From Verrucomicrobiota bacterium (GTDB lineage: Bacteria > Verrucomicrobiota > Verrucomicrobiia > Limisphaerales > UBA9464), in assembly GCA_947454705.1 (NCBI GenBank), contig CANGKZ010000005.1, positions 1-64,000 of the forward strand: DNA of 64,000 nucleotides. Reading direction: 5' to 3'. Position numbers and translations under genes: made by a program. Shown piece after piece: positions 34,876-43,128 of this stretch (within the stretch, counting starts at the first letter, position 1; each line of letters opens with the position of its first letter). Under the pieces are notes generated by a model that worked only from the letters and a program-made list of their open reading frames with translations, was not told where the DNA came from and made no database searches.

Positions 34876-35288
34876 GCCAGACCTTGTATCAACGCATTGG
34901 GGAGCGTGCCGGGTTGGAGGCCTTGCTGGCGGAGTTCTATGCTCAGGCCCAGTTGGATCCGGTGATTGGTCCTATTTTTCAGCGTCACGTCCACGACTGG
35001 CCATCGCATCTGGCCACGGTCACGGATTTCTGGAGCACACAAACCGGCGGACCACCGCTGTATCGTGGGGGAATGGGCCGTCACATCCGCCTGGGGTTGG
35101 AAGCGCAGCACTTCGAACACTGGCTTGCACTGTGGGGGCGGGTGACTCGGGAACGGCTCGATGCAGAAAGCGCAGAGGCCCTGCTTGCGATCGCGCGGAT
35201 GGTGGCTGGGCGGCTCGCGGAAATGGCGGCCGGGGCGTATGGGGTTCGAATCGCTTCGACTCCGTCCTCAGACGCACGCAGCAGCTGA
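34872..35288 (+). CDS. group III truncated hemoglobin
   Basis: 138 residues. The two-over-two globin pattern is visible: LYQRIGERAGLEALLAEFYAQAQLDPVIGPIFQ, then DWPSHLATVTDFWSTQTGG, then the proximal-His helix GRHIRLGLEAQHFEHWLALW. The sequence fits group III. It should bind heme and O2, NO or similar ligands in the cytoplasm. Its ATG sits inside the end of the symporter gene, so the two are translationally coupled. Confidence 0.87.
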   Translation: MSQTLYQRIGERAGLEALLAEFYAQAQLDPVIGPIFQRHVHDWPSHLATVTDFWSTQTGGPPLYRGGMGRHIRLGLEAQHFEHWLALWGRVTRERLDAESAEALLAIARMVAGRLAEMAAGAYGVRIASTPSSDARSS

Positions 35289-35316
35289 TCCACAGCGTCC
35301 GTCGAGCGGGATCTGG

Positions 35317-36354
35317 TCAGCGCCGCGGTTTCGTTTCCGTCCCGGCGGGGGCGGTGATTTTCGGCGCGATTGCCGTGAGTTCGACTCCGGCATCCGTGCG
35401 GATCTTTTGCAAATACTCCGGCAAACGCCGGCTCAACTCCTCGGACATCCATTGAGCCTTGAGAACCGGTTCCACTTCCTCAAAGGAGCGCTTCTTTTCC
35501 GGAGTGCGCTCGAGCAGGCGCAACACATGGTATCCGAATTGGGTGGTGACCACGTCGCTCAATTGTCCTGGCTTCAGGCTGAAGGCGGCCGCCTCGATTT
35601 CCAAAAGCATCTGTCCCCGGGCAAACACGTACTCGCCGCGACGTGCCTTCGAGTTGGAATCCTCGCTGTGCTGGCGGATCAGGGTGCCGAAATCTTCGCC
35701 CTTTTCAGCGCGGGTTCGCAGATCTTGAGTGACCTGGAGCCTTTGCTTGCGGGTCTCCTCGGGAAGGTCCTCGCCGGTGTTCGGATTCCGGGTGGAGATC
35801 AACAACTGGGCGATCTTTACCGTTTCAGGAATGGTCCATCGCTCCGGGGTTTCATCGTAGCGCTTCCGCAGCTCTTCCGGGCTTGGTTTGAGCGTGGCCT
35901 TCAACTCCCGGTCAACCACGGTGTTCGCCAGGGTCTCCAGGAATCGGTCCTGCCGAAAGCTCGCGAGAGTGTGTCCTTCGCGGGCGAGCTGCTTCTCAAA
36001 ATCTTCCGGGCTGTTCGCCTGGTTGCGCATTCCCTCGATCAGGGCGTTCGATTCGAACTGAGCGCGTTTGCGATCGACCTCTGTGGCGCGTGATTCGCAA
36101 AGTCGCATCACCACCATCCGGTCCAGCAGCTGTGCACGGAAGGCTTCAACGGCTTCCGGGGCAGGGAGCGTGCCGGCGTTGACCATGCTGGTGCGAAGGC
36201 GTTCGTACGCGGTGTTGAGATCCTTGACCGTGATCTCCACTCCCTTGCCGCGGGCGACGACATCCGTGTCCGCCGGATCAGCCGCAGCGGCCCCGAGGGC
36301 CAAACTGCATGCGAGTGCGATCATCATCGCATTTCGAAGCGCCGAGGAATTCAT
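35317..36354 (-). CDS. SurA/parvulin-type peptidyl-prolyl isomerase
   Basis: 345 residues from the ATG at 36354 (MNSSALRNAMMIALACSLALGAAAADP, a clear signal peptide); the frame stays open upstream but without function. A SurA-like N-terminal chaperone region (about 30-180) is followed by a parvulin domain (about 190-295): VKIAQLLISTRNP...RKQRLQVTQDLRTRAEKGEDFGTLIRQHSEDSNSKARRGEYVFARGQM...FSLKPGQLSDVVTTQFGYHVLRL. The usual I-H-H of parvulins is IAQLL here. Expected in the periplasm, aiding folding of outer-membrane proteins. Confidence 0.9.
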   Translation of the reverse strand: MNSSALRNAMMIALACSLALGAAAADPADTDVVARGKGVEITVKDLNTAYERLRTSMVNAGTLPAPEAVEAFRAQLLDRMVVMRLCESRATEVDRKRAQFESNALIEGMRNQANSPEDFEKQLAREGHTLASFRQDRFLETLANTVVDRELKATLKPSPEELRKRYDETPERWTIPETVKIAQLLISTRNPNTGEDLPEETRKQRLQVTQDLRTRAEKGEDFGTLIRQHSEDSNSKARRGEYVFARGQMLLEIEAAAFSLKPGQLSDVVTTQFGYHVLRLLERTPEKKRSFEEVEPVLKAQWMSEELSRRLPEYLQKIRTDAGVELTAIAPKITAPAGTETKPRR

Positions 36355-36469
36355 GGTGGGGATACGTTGAACAAGCTTTGTGGATTGCGCAACTGGCACG
36401 AGCGAAGTGACGGCGCGCGGCCGGGCTCGGGACTTGGAATCTCGCCCCGGAGACGCTATCGAAGGAGGC

Positions 36470-36724
36470 ATGACGGATGTGGAACGATCGCTTCTCGCGA
36501 CGCTGGTGGACATGGAACAGGAAGTCGAAACCGCGGCCCGCACCTGCCGCCGGCCCGACGTGATTTCACGCGTCAATCGCTTGCGGGACCTGACGGCATC
36601 GCTCCCGCCGGATTCCGATCCGATGCTGCTCCACTGCCTTCAACGGCACAGCTGGGAGAAGGCGCGCCTGACCCTCGAGGGTCGCGGTACCGAGGTGCGG
36701 CACAGTCCCTCCAGCCCCGTTTGA
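36470..36724 (+). CDS. small helical protein upstream of mnmE
   Basis: 84 residues, mostly helical with an acidic first half (MTDVERSLLATLVDMEQEVETAARTC) and a basic end; no family recognised. A strong GAAGGAGG stands unusually close (one base) to the ATG at 36470. The stop is two bases before the mnmE GTG, so it is almost certainly co-translated with mnmE. Confidence 0.7.
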   Translation: MTDVERSLLATLVDMEQEVETAARTCRRPDVISRVNRLRDLTASLPPDSDPMLLHCLQRHSWEKARLTLEGRGTEVRHSPSSPV

Positions 36725-36726
36725 CG

Positions 36727-38094
36727 GTGTCGCATTCCGATACCATCGCGGCGATCGCCACCCCGGCGGGGGAGGGCGGGATTTCGGTGATCCGTATTTC
36801 CGGCTCCAATTCCATTGCGATCGCGGACCGCGTCTTCCGGCCGGCGGGTACCCGAATGGATGCGCTTCGTTCCGTCGGATCTCACACCGTGCATTACGGT
36901 CATGTGGTGCGCGGGGGGCGGGTGGTGGACGAGGTGCTGGCGACTGTGTTTCGCGCGCCGCGCACGTTCACCCGGGAGGACGTGGTGGAGCTTTCCTGTC
37001 ATGGCGGGCCGCGCGTGACCGCGTGGGTGCTGGAGGCGGTGCTGGAGGCCGGGGCACGGCTTGCGGCGCCGGGGGAATTTACACAACGGGCGTTTCTGAA
37101 CGGCCGCATCGATCTGTCGCAGGCGGAGGCGGTCTCGGATTTGATCCACGCGCGGACGCGTCGCGCCGCCGCGGCGGCTGCGGAGCAACTCGCGGGTGGG
37201 TTGTCGCGACGCGTGGAGCCGATTCGCGAGGAATTGATGCGCGTGCTTGCGCACCTGGAGGCCTATGTGGATTTCCCGGAGGAGGACATCCAACCCGAAA
37301 CAGGGCTGGCCCTGGTGCGGCGGCTCGAGGTGGCTGGCGAGTCTCTGCGTGCTTTGCTCAAGACGGCAGGGGAGGGCCGGATCCTGCGTCAGGGATTGCG
37401 GACGGTGATTGTGGGCCGGCCGAACGCCGGAAAGTCGTCACTGCTGAATCAGCTTCTTTCGCACGAGCGGGCCATTGTTTCCCCGATAGCCGGGACCACA
37501 CGGGACACGCTCGAGGAGGCTGTGGAGATCGGCGGGATTGCCCTCGTGTTGGTGGACACCGCCGGTTTGCGGGAGGCGGGCGATGTGTTGGAGGCGGAGG
37601 GAATTCGCCGGAGCCGCGCGGCGATGGAGGGGGCGGATCTGGTGGTGCTCGTGGTGGATGGATCCGCGCCGCTCACGGCTGAAGATGAGGCCTTGTTCGC
37701 GGAAACGGCTCCGTTCCGTCGGGTGGTGGTTTCAAACAAGAGTGATTTGCCGCAGGAGGCCCGGTTTGCGGCGGGAGTTGAACCGGTGCGGATCAGCTGT
37801 CGAACGGGAGAAGGATTGGCGGAACTTCAGGCGGCGCTTCTGGCGTCGGTCGGAATGCAACCTGGTGACGCGGAGCACGGGGGCGTGGCGGTGAACGCCC
37901 GGCATGCCGATGCGTTGCGTCGCGCCCTGATGGCATTGGAAGCGACGGTGACCGCGCTGCGCGGGAATGTTTCCCCCGATCTGGTCGCGCTGGATCTTCG
38001 GATCGCGACTTCGTGCGTGGGGGAAATCAGTGGTCGAACCTCGACCGAGGATTTGCTCGACCTGGTGTTTTCCCAGTTCTGCCTCGGGAAGTAG
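36727..38094 (+). CDS. mnmE: tRNA modification GTPase MnmE
   Basis: 455 residues, GTG start at 36727 (protein VSHSDTIAAIATPAGEGGISVIRISG). With MnmG it installs the carboxymethylaminomethyl group on wobble U34. The N-terminal formyl-THF-binding domain (about 1-118), helical domain, and inserted G domain are seen: G1 GRPNAGKSS, G2 GTTRDT, G3 DTAGL, G4 NKSD. The C-terminus is FCLGK, a variant of the usual FCIGK with the catalytic cysteine in place. Length is normal. Confidence 0.96.
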   Translation: MSHSDTIAAIATPAGEGGISVIRISGSNSIAIADRVFRPAGTRMDALRSVGSHTVHYGHVVRGGRVVDEVLATVFRAPRTFTREDVVELSCHGGPRVTAWVLEAVLEAGARLAAPGEFTQRAFLNGRIDLSQAEAVSDLIHARTRRAAAAAAEQLAGGLSRRVEPIREELMRVLAHLEAYVDFPEEDIQPETGLALVRRLEVAGESLRALLKTAGEGRILRQGLRTVIVGRPNAGKSSLLNQLLSHERAIVSPIAGTTRDTLEEAVEIGGIALVLVDTAGLREAGDVLEAEGIRRSRAAMEGADLVVLVVDGSAPLTAEDEALFAETAPFRRVVVSNKSDLPQEARFAAGVEPVRISCRTGEGLAELQAALLASVGMQPGDAEHGGVAVNARHADALRRALMALEATVTALRGNVSPDLVALDLRIATSCVGEISGRTSTEDLLDLVFSQFCLGK

Positions 38095-38138
38095 GTGAAT
38101 CAACGGCCGAGCCTTCGAGACAGGGCGGGATCCGGGCA

Positions 38139-38161
38139 CAAAAAAGCCCGCCGGAGCGGGC
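38139..38161 (-). terminator. intrinsic terminator of the ferredoxin gene
   Basis: Stem gcccgc/gcgggc with a cgga loop; on the minus strand six T residues follow. It is 25 bases beyond the ferredoxin stop and may also slow plus-strand transcripts from mnmE. Confidence 0.85.
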
Positions 38162-38185
38162 TTGTGTTGAAGTGTCGAAGTCGGA

Positions 38186-38419
38186 TCAGGTCCCGAAATC
38201 GCCGATCGCTTCCACAGGGCAGCCTTCCTTGGCTTCCTTGCAAGCGGCTTCCTCTTCGGCGCTGGTCGGCTGCTTCTTGACGTAGCTGTAGCCGCCGTCA
38301 TCCCAGCGGGCGAAATTGGTGGGGGCGGTCTCGCGGCAGAGGTCGCAGTCAATGCACTGATTGTCCACGAAGTACTTGCCGGTGACGTTCTGTTCGTAGC
38401 GGTTACCCAGGTCGGCCAT
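38186..38419 (-). CDS. single-cluster [4Fe-4S] ferredoxin
   Basis: 77 residues. NQCIDCDLCRETAPTNF supplies C-x2-C-x2-C and GCPVEAIGDFG the fourth cysteine, the pattern of a monocluster ferredoxin; a further cysteine ten residues earlier (AACKEAKEGC) may form a disulfide with none of the ligands. A soluble electron carrier; partners cannot be told. It is monocistronic, convergent with mnmE. Confidence 0.92.
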   Translation of the reverse strand: MADLGNRYEQNVTGKYFVDNQCIDCDLCRETAPTNFARWDDGGYSYVKKQPTSAEEEAACKEAKEGCPVEAIGDFGT

Positions 38420-38542
38420 ATCTAGTTCAGTTTGTCGTTAAAATGCGGGCGGATATATGGGTTCGTCTGGTTCCTGCCGCAAGTGGCATTTTCCACCCCG
38501 GAGCCAGGACCAGAATCTCTAATGTTCCTCAAACGGATGGAA

Positions 38543-39661
38543 TCAGTCGTTTCTCGGCTGCAAATCCACGATTTCTCCGGGGAGGACTTTCACATCGGAA
38601 GGGACGCTCACGAGGACTGGAAGGCCGTATTCGACGGTGCTTCCGGAGCCTCCGGTGGCCCGCTGCGGCAGGAGCTGGCTCAGGATGGGTTCCAGCTGGG
38701 TGCCCACGGCGAGCACTTTCCCAGTGCCAATGGTTCGGTGAATGGAGCGGGAGCGAACCTCGATGGGTTGGTCGAGTTTGACGTCGAGGTTCAACGGTTG
38801 ACGCAGGAAGGCGATGATCCGTTCGGACGACAGGGAGCTGACCACAAGCACCGCTTCGCCGGCGGGAACGCTTTCGCCTTCGCGGTGCAGGATGCTGCTG
38901 ACCACGCCGTCGATGGGGGCAATCAACGCCTGCGGGGTGAATTGAGCCTCGGCGAGTTCGAGGTTCTTTTCCTCCACGATCAGCGCTGCCCGGGTTGCAC
39001 TGGGCTCGCCGTTGGTGGAGATGGGGAGGACCTGGGGGCGGATTGCGGAGATGGCGGCGTCGGTTTCGTCGATGAGCTTGGATTGCGCATCAATCTGCGC
39101 GTGCACTTCGTCCACGTTGCGCTTGGCCTGGTCGAGTTGCGACTGGCTCACCAAGCCTGCTCCGGGACCGGATTGGGCGAACAGTTCCTTGGCGCGTCGG
39201 TATTCCGCTTCGACGAAAAACGATTTGCTGCGGGCCACCGCGAGATCGACGCGGTGCTGAAGCCAGCTCAGCCGCAGTTGCTCGTAGTTGATCCGGTTGT
39301 TTTCCACGCGGAGCTCGGCGACGGGCGAGGTCTTCAGGAGTTCGATGCGGGCTCGAATCACGGCCAGATTGGCATCGAGCACGCGGGCGTCGACAGGGGC
39401 GACCAGCCCCAGGATCTGGCCCTTGCGGACCCGTTCCATGGAGTGGACAGAGAGTTTGACCAGGCGGCCGGCCTGTGGAGCGCCGACGCTGGCGCGGACC
39501 GACTCCACCTCGCCAACAAGGCTGGAGGGGCCGACGTAGTTTCTCCAGCAGATGATGGTGATCAGAAGCACCACTCCGAAAACGATCGCAGGCAGCGCTC
39601 GGACGCGGAATTCGCGCCAAACGGTTCCCGGAGGGCTGGGTATGCGGGGAAGTTTTTCCAT
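38543..39661 (-). CDS. HlyD-family periplasmic adaptor
   Basis: 372 residues. One N-terminal membrane helix (23-42, LPAIVFGVVLLITIICW), a lipoyl/biotinyl-like half (GAPQAGRLVKLSVHSMERVRKGQILG), a long coiled-coil hairpin (about 90-220) and the matching second half (ALIAPIDGVVSSILHREGESVPAGEAVLVVSS) followed by a beta-barrel. Such proteins bridge an inner-membrane pump and an outer-membrane channel. The only neighbour that could be its partner is the DUF4956 gene 13 bases upstream; no ABC or RND pump lies nearby. Confidence 0.87.
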   Translation of the reverse strand: MEKLPRIPSPPGTVWREFRVRALPAIVFGVVLLITIICWRNYVGPSSLVGEVESVRASVGAPQAGRLVKLSVHSMERVRKGQILGLVAPVDARVLDANLAVIRARIELLKTSPVAELRVENNRINYEQLRLSWLQHRVDLAVARSKSFFVEAEYRRAKELFAQSGPGAGLVSQSQLDQAKRNVDEVHAQIDAQSKLIDETDAAISAIRPQVLPISTNGEPSATRAALIVEEKNLELAEAQFTPQALIAPIDGVVSSILHREGESVPAGEAVLVVSSLSSERIIAFLRQPLNLDVKLDQPIEVRSRSIHRTIGTGKVLAVGTQLEPILSQLLPQRATGGSGSTVEYGLPVLVSVPSDVKVLPGEIVDLQPRND

Positions 39662-39674
39662 CAGTCAGGCCGGA

Positions 39675-40361
39675 TTAAATTTCGGATTCGTCGTCTGCGC
39701 GCATGCTGCTGACCCGTGAAACCCCGGGGAAGGCCCGGAGCTCGGTCACAAGGTCATCCACCCGGTTGGAATCCCGAAGGAGCAGCCGGTAGCTCACATC
39801 GGTTCCCTCGTGGCCCACGCTGTTGCGCTGGCTGGCGAGCAGGAGTTGTTGGGCATGGCGATCGAGTAGATTTTGAAGGTCGGTCAGGTCTTGCGAGGGG
39901 CGGGCCCAGTGCAGATTCAGGATCAGGTCGTACCGATGCCGCGCGCCGAAGTGGGACCAATGCAGATACATCATCACGGCGGCAAACACGACCGTGGCCA
40001 GGATGCCGGTGGAGAACTTTCGGGTGCCGCAGGCCATGCCGACGGTGATCGCGGCCAGGATGTAGGTGGTGTCGAGGGTATCGCGCAGGATGTTGCGGAA
40101 GCGGACGATGGCAAACACGGCCATCAATCCGAAGGCCACCAGAAGGTTGTTGGCCATCACCATCATGACCACCGAGACGATGATGCAGAGGACGATGAGG
40201 GAATTGACGAACGATCGCGAGTAGCTCAGGCCGCTGTGGCAGGCCATGTAGGTCCAGGCGATGACATGTCCGCATAGAAACGCGAGCATCAGACCCAGCA
40301 GCATGCCGCTGAGGTCGTCGGGAGCGGTGCCGAAGTCACCGCGAAGTATCCAGGTTCCCAT
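39675..40361 (-). CDS. DUF4956 membrane protein
   Basis: 228 residues with five to six membrane helices (about 20-140) containing the family core NNLLVAFGLMAVFAIVRFRNILRDTLDTTYILAAITVGMACGT, followed by a cytoplasmic ferredoxin-like domain with SYRLLLRDSNRVDDLVTELRAFPGVSRVSSMRADDESEI. DUF4956 proteins often sit beside polyphosphate-related or spore-coat-like genes, but their activity is unknown. Pairing with an HlyD-type adaptor suggests an envelope transport or assembly unit. Confidence 0.85.
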   Translation of the reverse strand: MGTWILRGDFGTAPDDLSGMLLGLMLAFLCGHVIAWTYMACHSGLSYSRSFVNSLIVLCIIVSVVMMVMANNLLVAFGLMAVFAIVRFRNILRDTLDTTYILAAITVGMACGTRKFSTGILATVVFAAVMMYLHWSHFGARHRYDLILNLHWARPSQDLTDLQNLLDRHAQQLLLASQRNSVGHEGTDVSYRLLLRDSNRVDDLVTELRAFPGVSRVSSMRADDESEI

Positions 40362-40785
40362 GGGTCAAAGAAGCGGAGGATGGCTGTAAAATGAATGACT
40401 TGTCGAGAAATCCGGCAAGAGGCCAAGACGCCTGGATTCGATGCCTCGAAGCCCGCCAGGGCGGGGGGACGGGACGGAACGATTGGACTTGGAACGCATC
40501 TGCAGGAACGACAGTTGTGTTACGGACGTGTTACGTCAAACTTGTGCTTTGTTGGTTTTTGTCTCCAGGCCCCTGGGGTCTGAAACCCGGGATTGCGACG
40601 GAATGAGAAACTGGCTCCGGCGTAGCAACCGCGGTGCCGGTTTTGGGATGATTGCGACAAAACCTCGTTTGCCCCCGAACCCGGAGTGCATCGCGGCCTG
40701 TTGTTGCCTCCACGCAAACTGAATGATTTTGACCTTCGGGGCGTCATGGAGAACCGTGCTCGACATCTCAACCATGACTTCTGAC
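40362..40785. other. 424-base intergenic region, no gene found
   Basis: Divergent region between the DUF4956 gene and the small cytochrome gene. Short open frames here lack codon bias and family features. The only pattern I see is a tandem direct repeat, gtgttacg-gac-gtgttacg (40517-40535), with an 11-base period, compatible with a protein-binding site on one helix face. Confidence 0.5.
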
Positions 40786-41208
40786 ATGACCACCCAGCGC
40801 ATCCTTTCCCGTGTTTCGGTTCTTTCGCTCGCGGTTGCGGGCCTCGGTTTCGTGGCCTCGACGGCTTCGGCTGCCATTGACCCCGCGAAGCTTCCGCCGG
40901 CGTCCAAGACTCCCGGAGTGACCTTCGCCAAGGACATCAAGCCGATCTTCGAAAAGTCCTGCTTCAAGTGCCATGGACCGGAGAAGCAGAAGGCCAAGCT
41001 GCGTGTGGACAGCCTGGAAGCCACTCTGAAGGGTGGGGAAAACGCCCCGAATATCGTCGTGGGCGACAGTGCCAAGAGCACCCTGGTGGCGGCGGTGGCC
41101 CGTGCGGGCGATGAGGACGATTTCATGCCCCCCAAGGACAAGGGCGAACCCCTGACCAAGGAACAAGTGGGGCTGGTTCGCGCCTGGATCGATCAGGGTG
41201 CGAAGTGA
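40786..41208 (+). CDS. planctomycete-type c-type cytochrome domain protein
   Basis: 140 residues from the ATG at 40786 (an ATG at 40774 is possible). A signal peptide (VSVLSLAVAGLGFVASTASA) precedes a PSCyt1-like domain: VTFAKDIKPIFEKSCFKCHGPEKQKAKLRVDSLEATLKGG, with one heme site CFKCH, and the closing DDFMPPKDKGEPLTKEQVGLVRAWIDQG. In this phylum the domain is usually the N-terminus of large cell-surface enzymes; here it stands alone. Probably a periplasmic electron carrier. Confidence 0.9.
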   Translation: MTTQRILSRVSVLSLAVAGLGFVASTASAAIDPAKLPPASKTPGVTFAKDIKPIFEKSCFKCHGPEKQKAKLRVDSLEATLKGGENAPNIVVGDSAKSTLVAAVARAGDEDDFMPPKDKGEPLTKEQVGLVRAWIDQGAK

Positions 41209-41293
41209 TCGTGATCCATTGCGGCAGTCCGACTGCGGATTCTGACCGGGTCGATCTGCGGTGGTAGCGGTTAAATGAGAAACTGAATTCACG

Positions 41294-41332
41294 CGAGGGA
41301 TCTTGGGGAAACCCACGGTCCCTCGTTTTGTT
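41294..41332 (+). terminator. intrinsic terminator of the cytochrome gene
   Basis: Outer stem cgaggga/tccctcg, inner stem tggg/ccca with a GAAA tetraloop, then TTTTGTTT. It lies 85 bases after the cytochrome stop, immediately beside the stop of the convergent gene. Confidence 0.8.
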
Positions 41333-42229
41333 TCAGACTTCCTCGGGATCGGCTTCCGGTCCGGCTTCCGCAGCCGATTCTTCGGCAGGAGCTCCGGCGG
41401 TCAAACCGGGAAGCTCGGAAGGGAGGGCCGCGGCGATGGACGCCGTGGTGGTGGTTTCCGGCGGCATGAGGGCCACCAGGATCCGGCGAACCGGCTGCCC
41501 CTGGTAGGTGTAGCCGCAGGCGATGGTGCCCTCGATCCGACTGCCGGGAGCGGGCTCCTTGCCGTCGGGAGTCTGGTGCACCTTGGGGTCAAATTCGTCG
41601 CCGGGACGCGCCTCGTGCGCGGCCAATCCGATGCGACGAACCGTGTCCAGGCACGCGGCCCGGAATTGTCCCAGCTGTTGAACCAGCGGGGATTGACCGG
41701 TCCGGACGCCGGCGAGGAAGAGGGCGTAAATGTGGTCCTGAAGATGAACGATCACCTGCAGCGTTTCGCCTTCGGTGCGGCGCAGCTTGTCGATCTCGAG
41801 TCGCAGGGCGGCCTTTTCCTGGGCGTCGTGGCGTTGCAGGAAGTCGGAGAACGCACGCGCCTCGCCGGTCATTTTCTGGGTGACCTCCTCGGCGGTTTTG
41901 TGGGTGCGAACCGCGGTTTCCTGGATGCCCTGCCATTCGCCGGTGGCGGCGCTGATCTGATTGGCCAGGGTCACGAGGCGGTCCAATTGCTGCGCGGCCT
42001 CGGCGAGGTTGGACTGTTCCCAGAGCTTCACGGCGGATGTGTGCTCGCGCAGGAAGGGGATGATTGCCATCCAGGCCCCCAAAATAAAACACGCGGAGAC
42101 CGCGAGGATCTCCCAGCGGCTCAAGGGCCACGAGGCGGTAAAAATCAGGAACCCGGCAAGGCCCACCAACAGGACATCACCCAGGAGGAAAGGCCACTTG
42201 GTTACCCGTGGCGCTTCAGGAATCGGCAT
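41333..42229 (-). CDS. membrane-anchored GrpE-like protein
   Basis: 298 residues. Two N-terminal membrane helices (about 13-33 and 39-59) are followed by a coiled-coil region (about 65-160, e.g. AQEKAALRLEIDKLRRTEGETLQVIV) and a C-terminal part that reads like the beta domain of GrpE: AARPGDEFDP-like GDEFDPKVHQTPDG, then GSRIEGTIACGYTYQGQPVRRILVAL. GrpE is the nucleotide-exchange factor of DnaK; ordinary GrpE is soluble. An Ala/Glu-rich tail ends the protein. Possible role: a membrane-bound exchange factor or scaffold. No dnaK/dnaJ lies nearby. Confidence 0.65.
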   Translation of the reverse strand: MPIPEAPRVTKWPFLLGDVLLVGLAGFLIFTASWPLSRWEILAVSACFILGAWMAIIPFLREHTSAVKLWEQSNLAEAAQQLDRLVTLANQISAATGEWQGIQETAVRTHKTAEEVTQKMTGEARAFSDFLQRHDAQEKAALRLEIDKLRRTEGETLQVIVHLQDHIYALFLAGVRTGQSPLVQQLGQFRAACLDTVRRIGLAAHEARPGDEFDPKVHQTPDGKEPAPGSRIEGTIACGYTYQGQPVRRILVALMPPETTTTASIAAALPSELPGLTAGAPAEESAAEAGPEADPEEV

Positions 42230-42292
42230 CCGGGAACAGTGCGAAAAGTGCCGTTCGATGGGAAGGGGTTTCCCGTCTGGGACCCGTCGGCT

Positions 42293-43114
42293 CTAAGAAC
42301 TGGCGCTCGTATAATGCCGGAGGGAGTAGCGCCAGAAGGCCTCGCTCAGGCCGTACCAGAGGGCTGCCATGCCGAGCAGAAGCGCCAGTTCCCAAGGGGA
42401 TTCCAATCGCGCGGCGAGCACCTTGGTGGGCACGTTCGACACCACCAGCATCGGAAGGACAAACGTAAACACCGCCTTGAACGCGCCGCGCGGGAATGCC
42501 GCGTCGGGGAGCCGGGCGATGTTGAACAGGTTGTAGTAGCCGTAGACGATTCCCTGCGCGCGAACTGTCCAGAAGGCGATGCCCGACAGCAGAAACATCA
42601 GCGAATAATGCAGCGTGAGCCCTGCGGCGCAGAGCACCGCGAAGCCGGCGAGCTGGAGCGCGGTGGGATGAAGATGAAGCCGGTGCGCGGCGTAAACCAT
42701 CACCGCCACGGCGCAGGCGGCGTTGATGTACGCGCCGAGATCCACCTTCCGAAGCGACACCAAAAAGCGCGTGTTCACCGGCAGCAGCAGCATGAAATCG
42801 AGTCGGCCGGTGCGGATGTGTTCCGAAATGTCGGTGAGATTGGTGAGAAAAAAGGCGGTGAACAACTGCTGCAGGAAATTCGAGCATCCCACCAGCAGCA
42901 CCACTTCCCACTTGGACCATCCGGCAATGGAATCGGTGTGGGAATAAAGCACCGACATAAAGGCGAGCTGCAGCGCGAACCACAGCAATTCCACCACGAT
43001 CCAGAGGAGGAAATTCGCCTTGAACGACATCTCGCGCGTCACGCTGTTGCGCCACATCGCAGCGTAGAGCGAGAGGAGTCGGCCAAAGGTGTTGCCGGGC
43101 GGATTCGGGGTCAT
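42293..43114 (-). CDS. ABC-2-type permease (second of a pair)
   Basis: 273 residues from the ATG at 43114 (MTPNPPGNTFGRLLSLYAAMWRNSVTREMSFKANFLLWIVVELLWF), six membrane helices. The sequence fits the DUF990/ABC2_membrane_6 permeases that occur as heteromeric pairs and carry the SEHIRTGRLDFMLLLPVN element. It follows the other permease by 14 bases. Start chosen by family similarity; the frame runs 19 codons further upstream. Confidence 0.85.
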   Translation of the reverse strand: MTPNPPGNTFGRLLSLYAAMWRNSVTREMSFKANFLLWIVVELLWFALQLAFMSVLYSHTDSIAGWSKWEVVLLVGCSNFLQQLFTAFFLTNLTDISEHIRTGRLDFMLLLPVNTRFLVSLRKVDLGAYINAACAVAVMVYAAHRLHLHPTALQLAGFAVLCAAGLTLHYSLMFLLSGIAFWTVRAQGIVYGYYNLFNIARLPDAAFPRGAFKAVFTFVLPMLVVSNVPTKVLAARLESPWELALLLGMAALWYGLSEAFWRYSLRHYTSASS

Positions 43115-43128
43115 GTCCGTGGGTGGGT

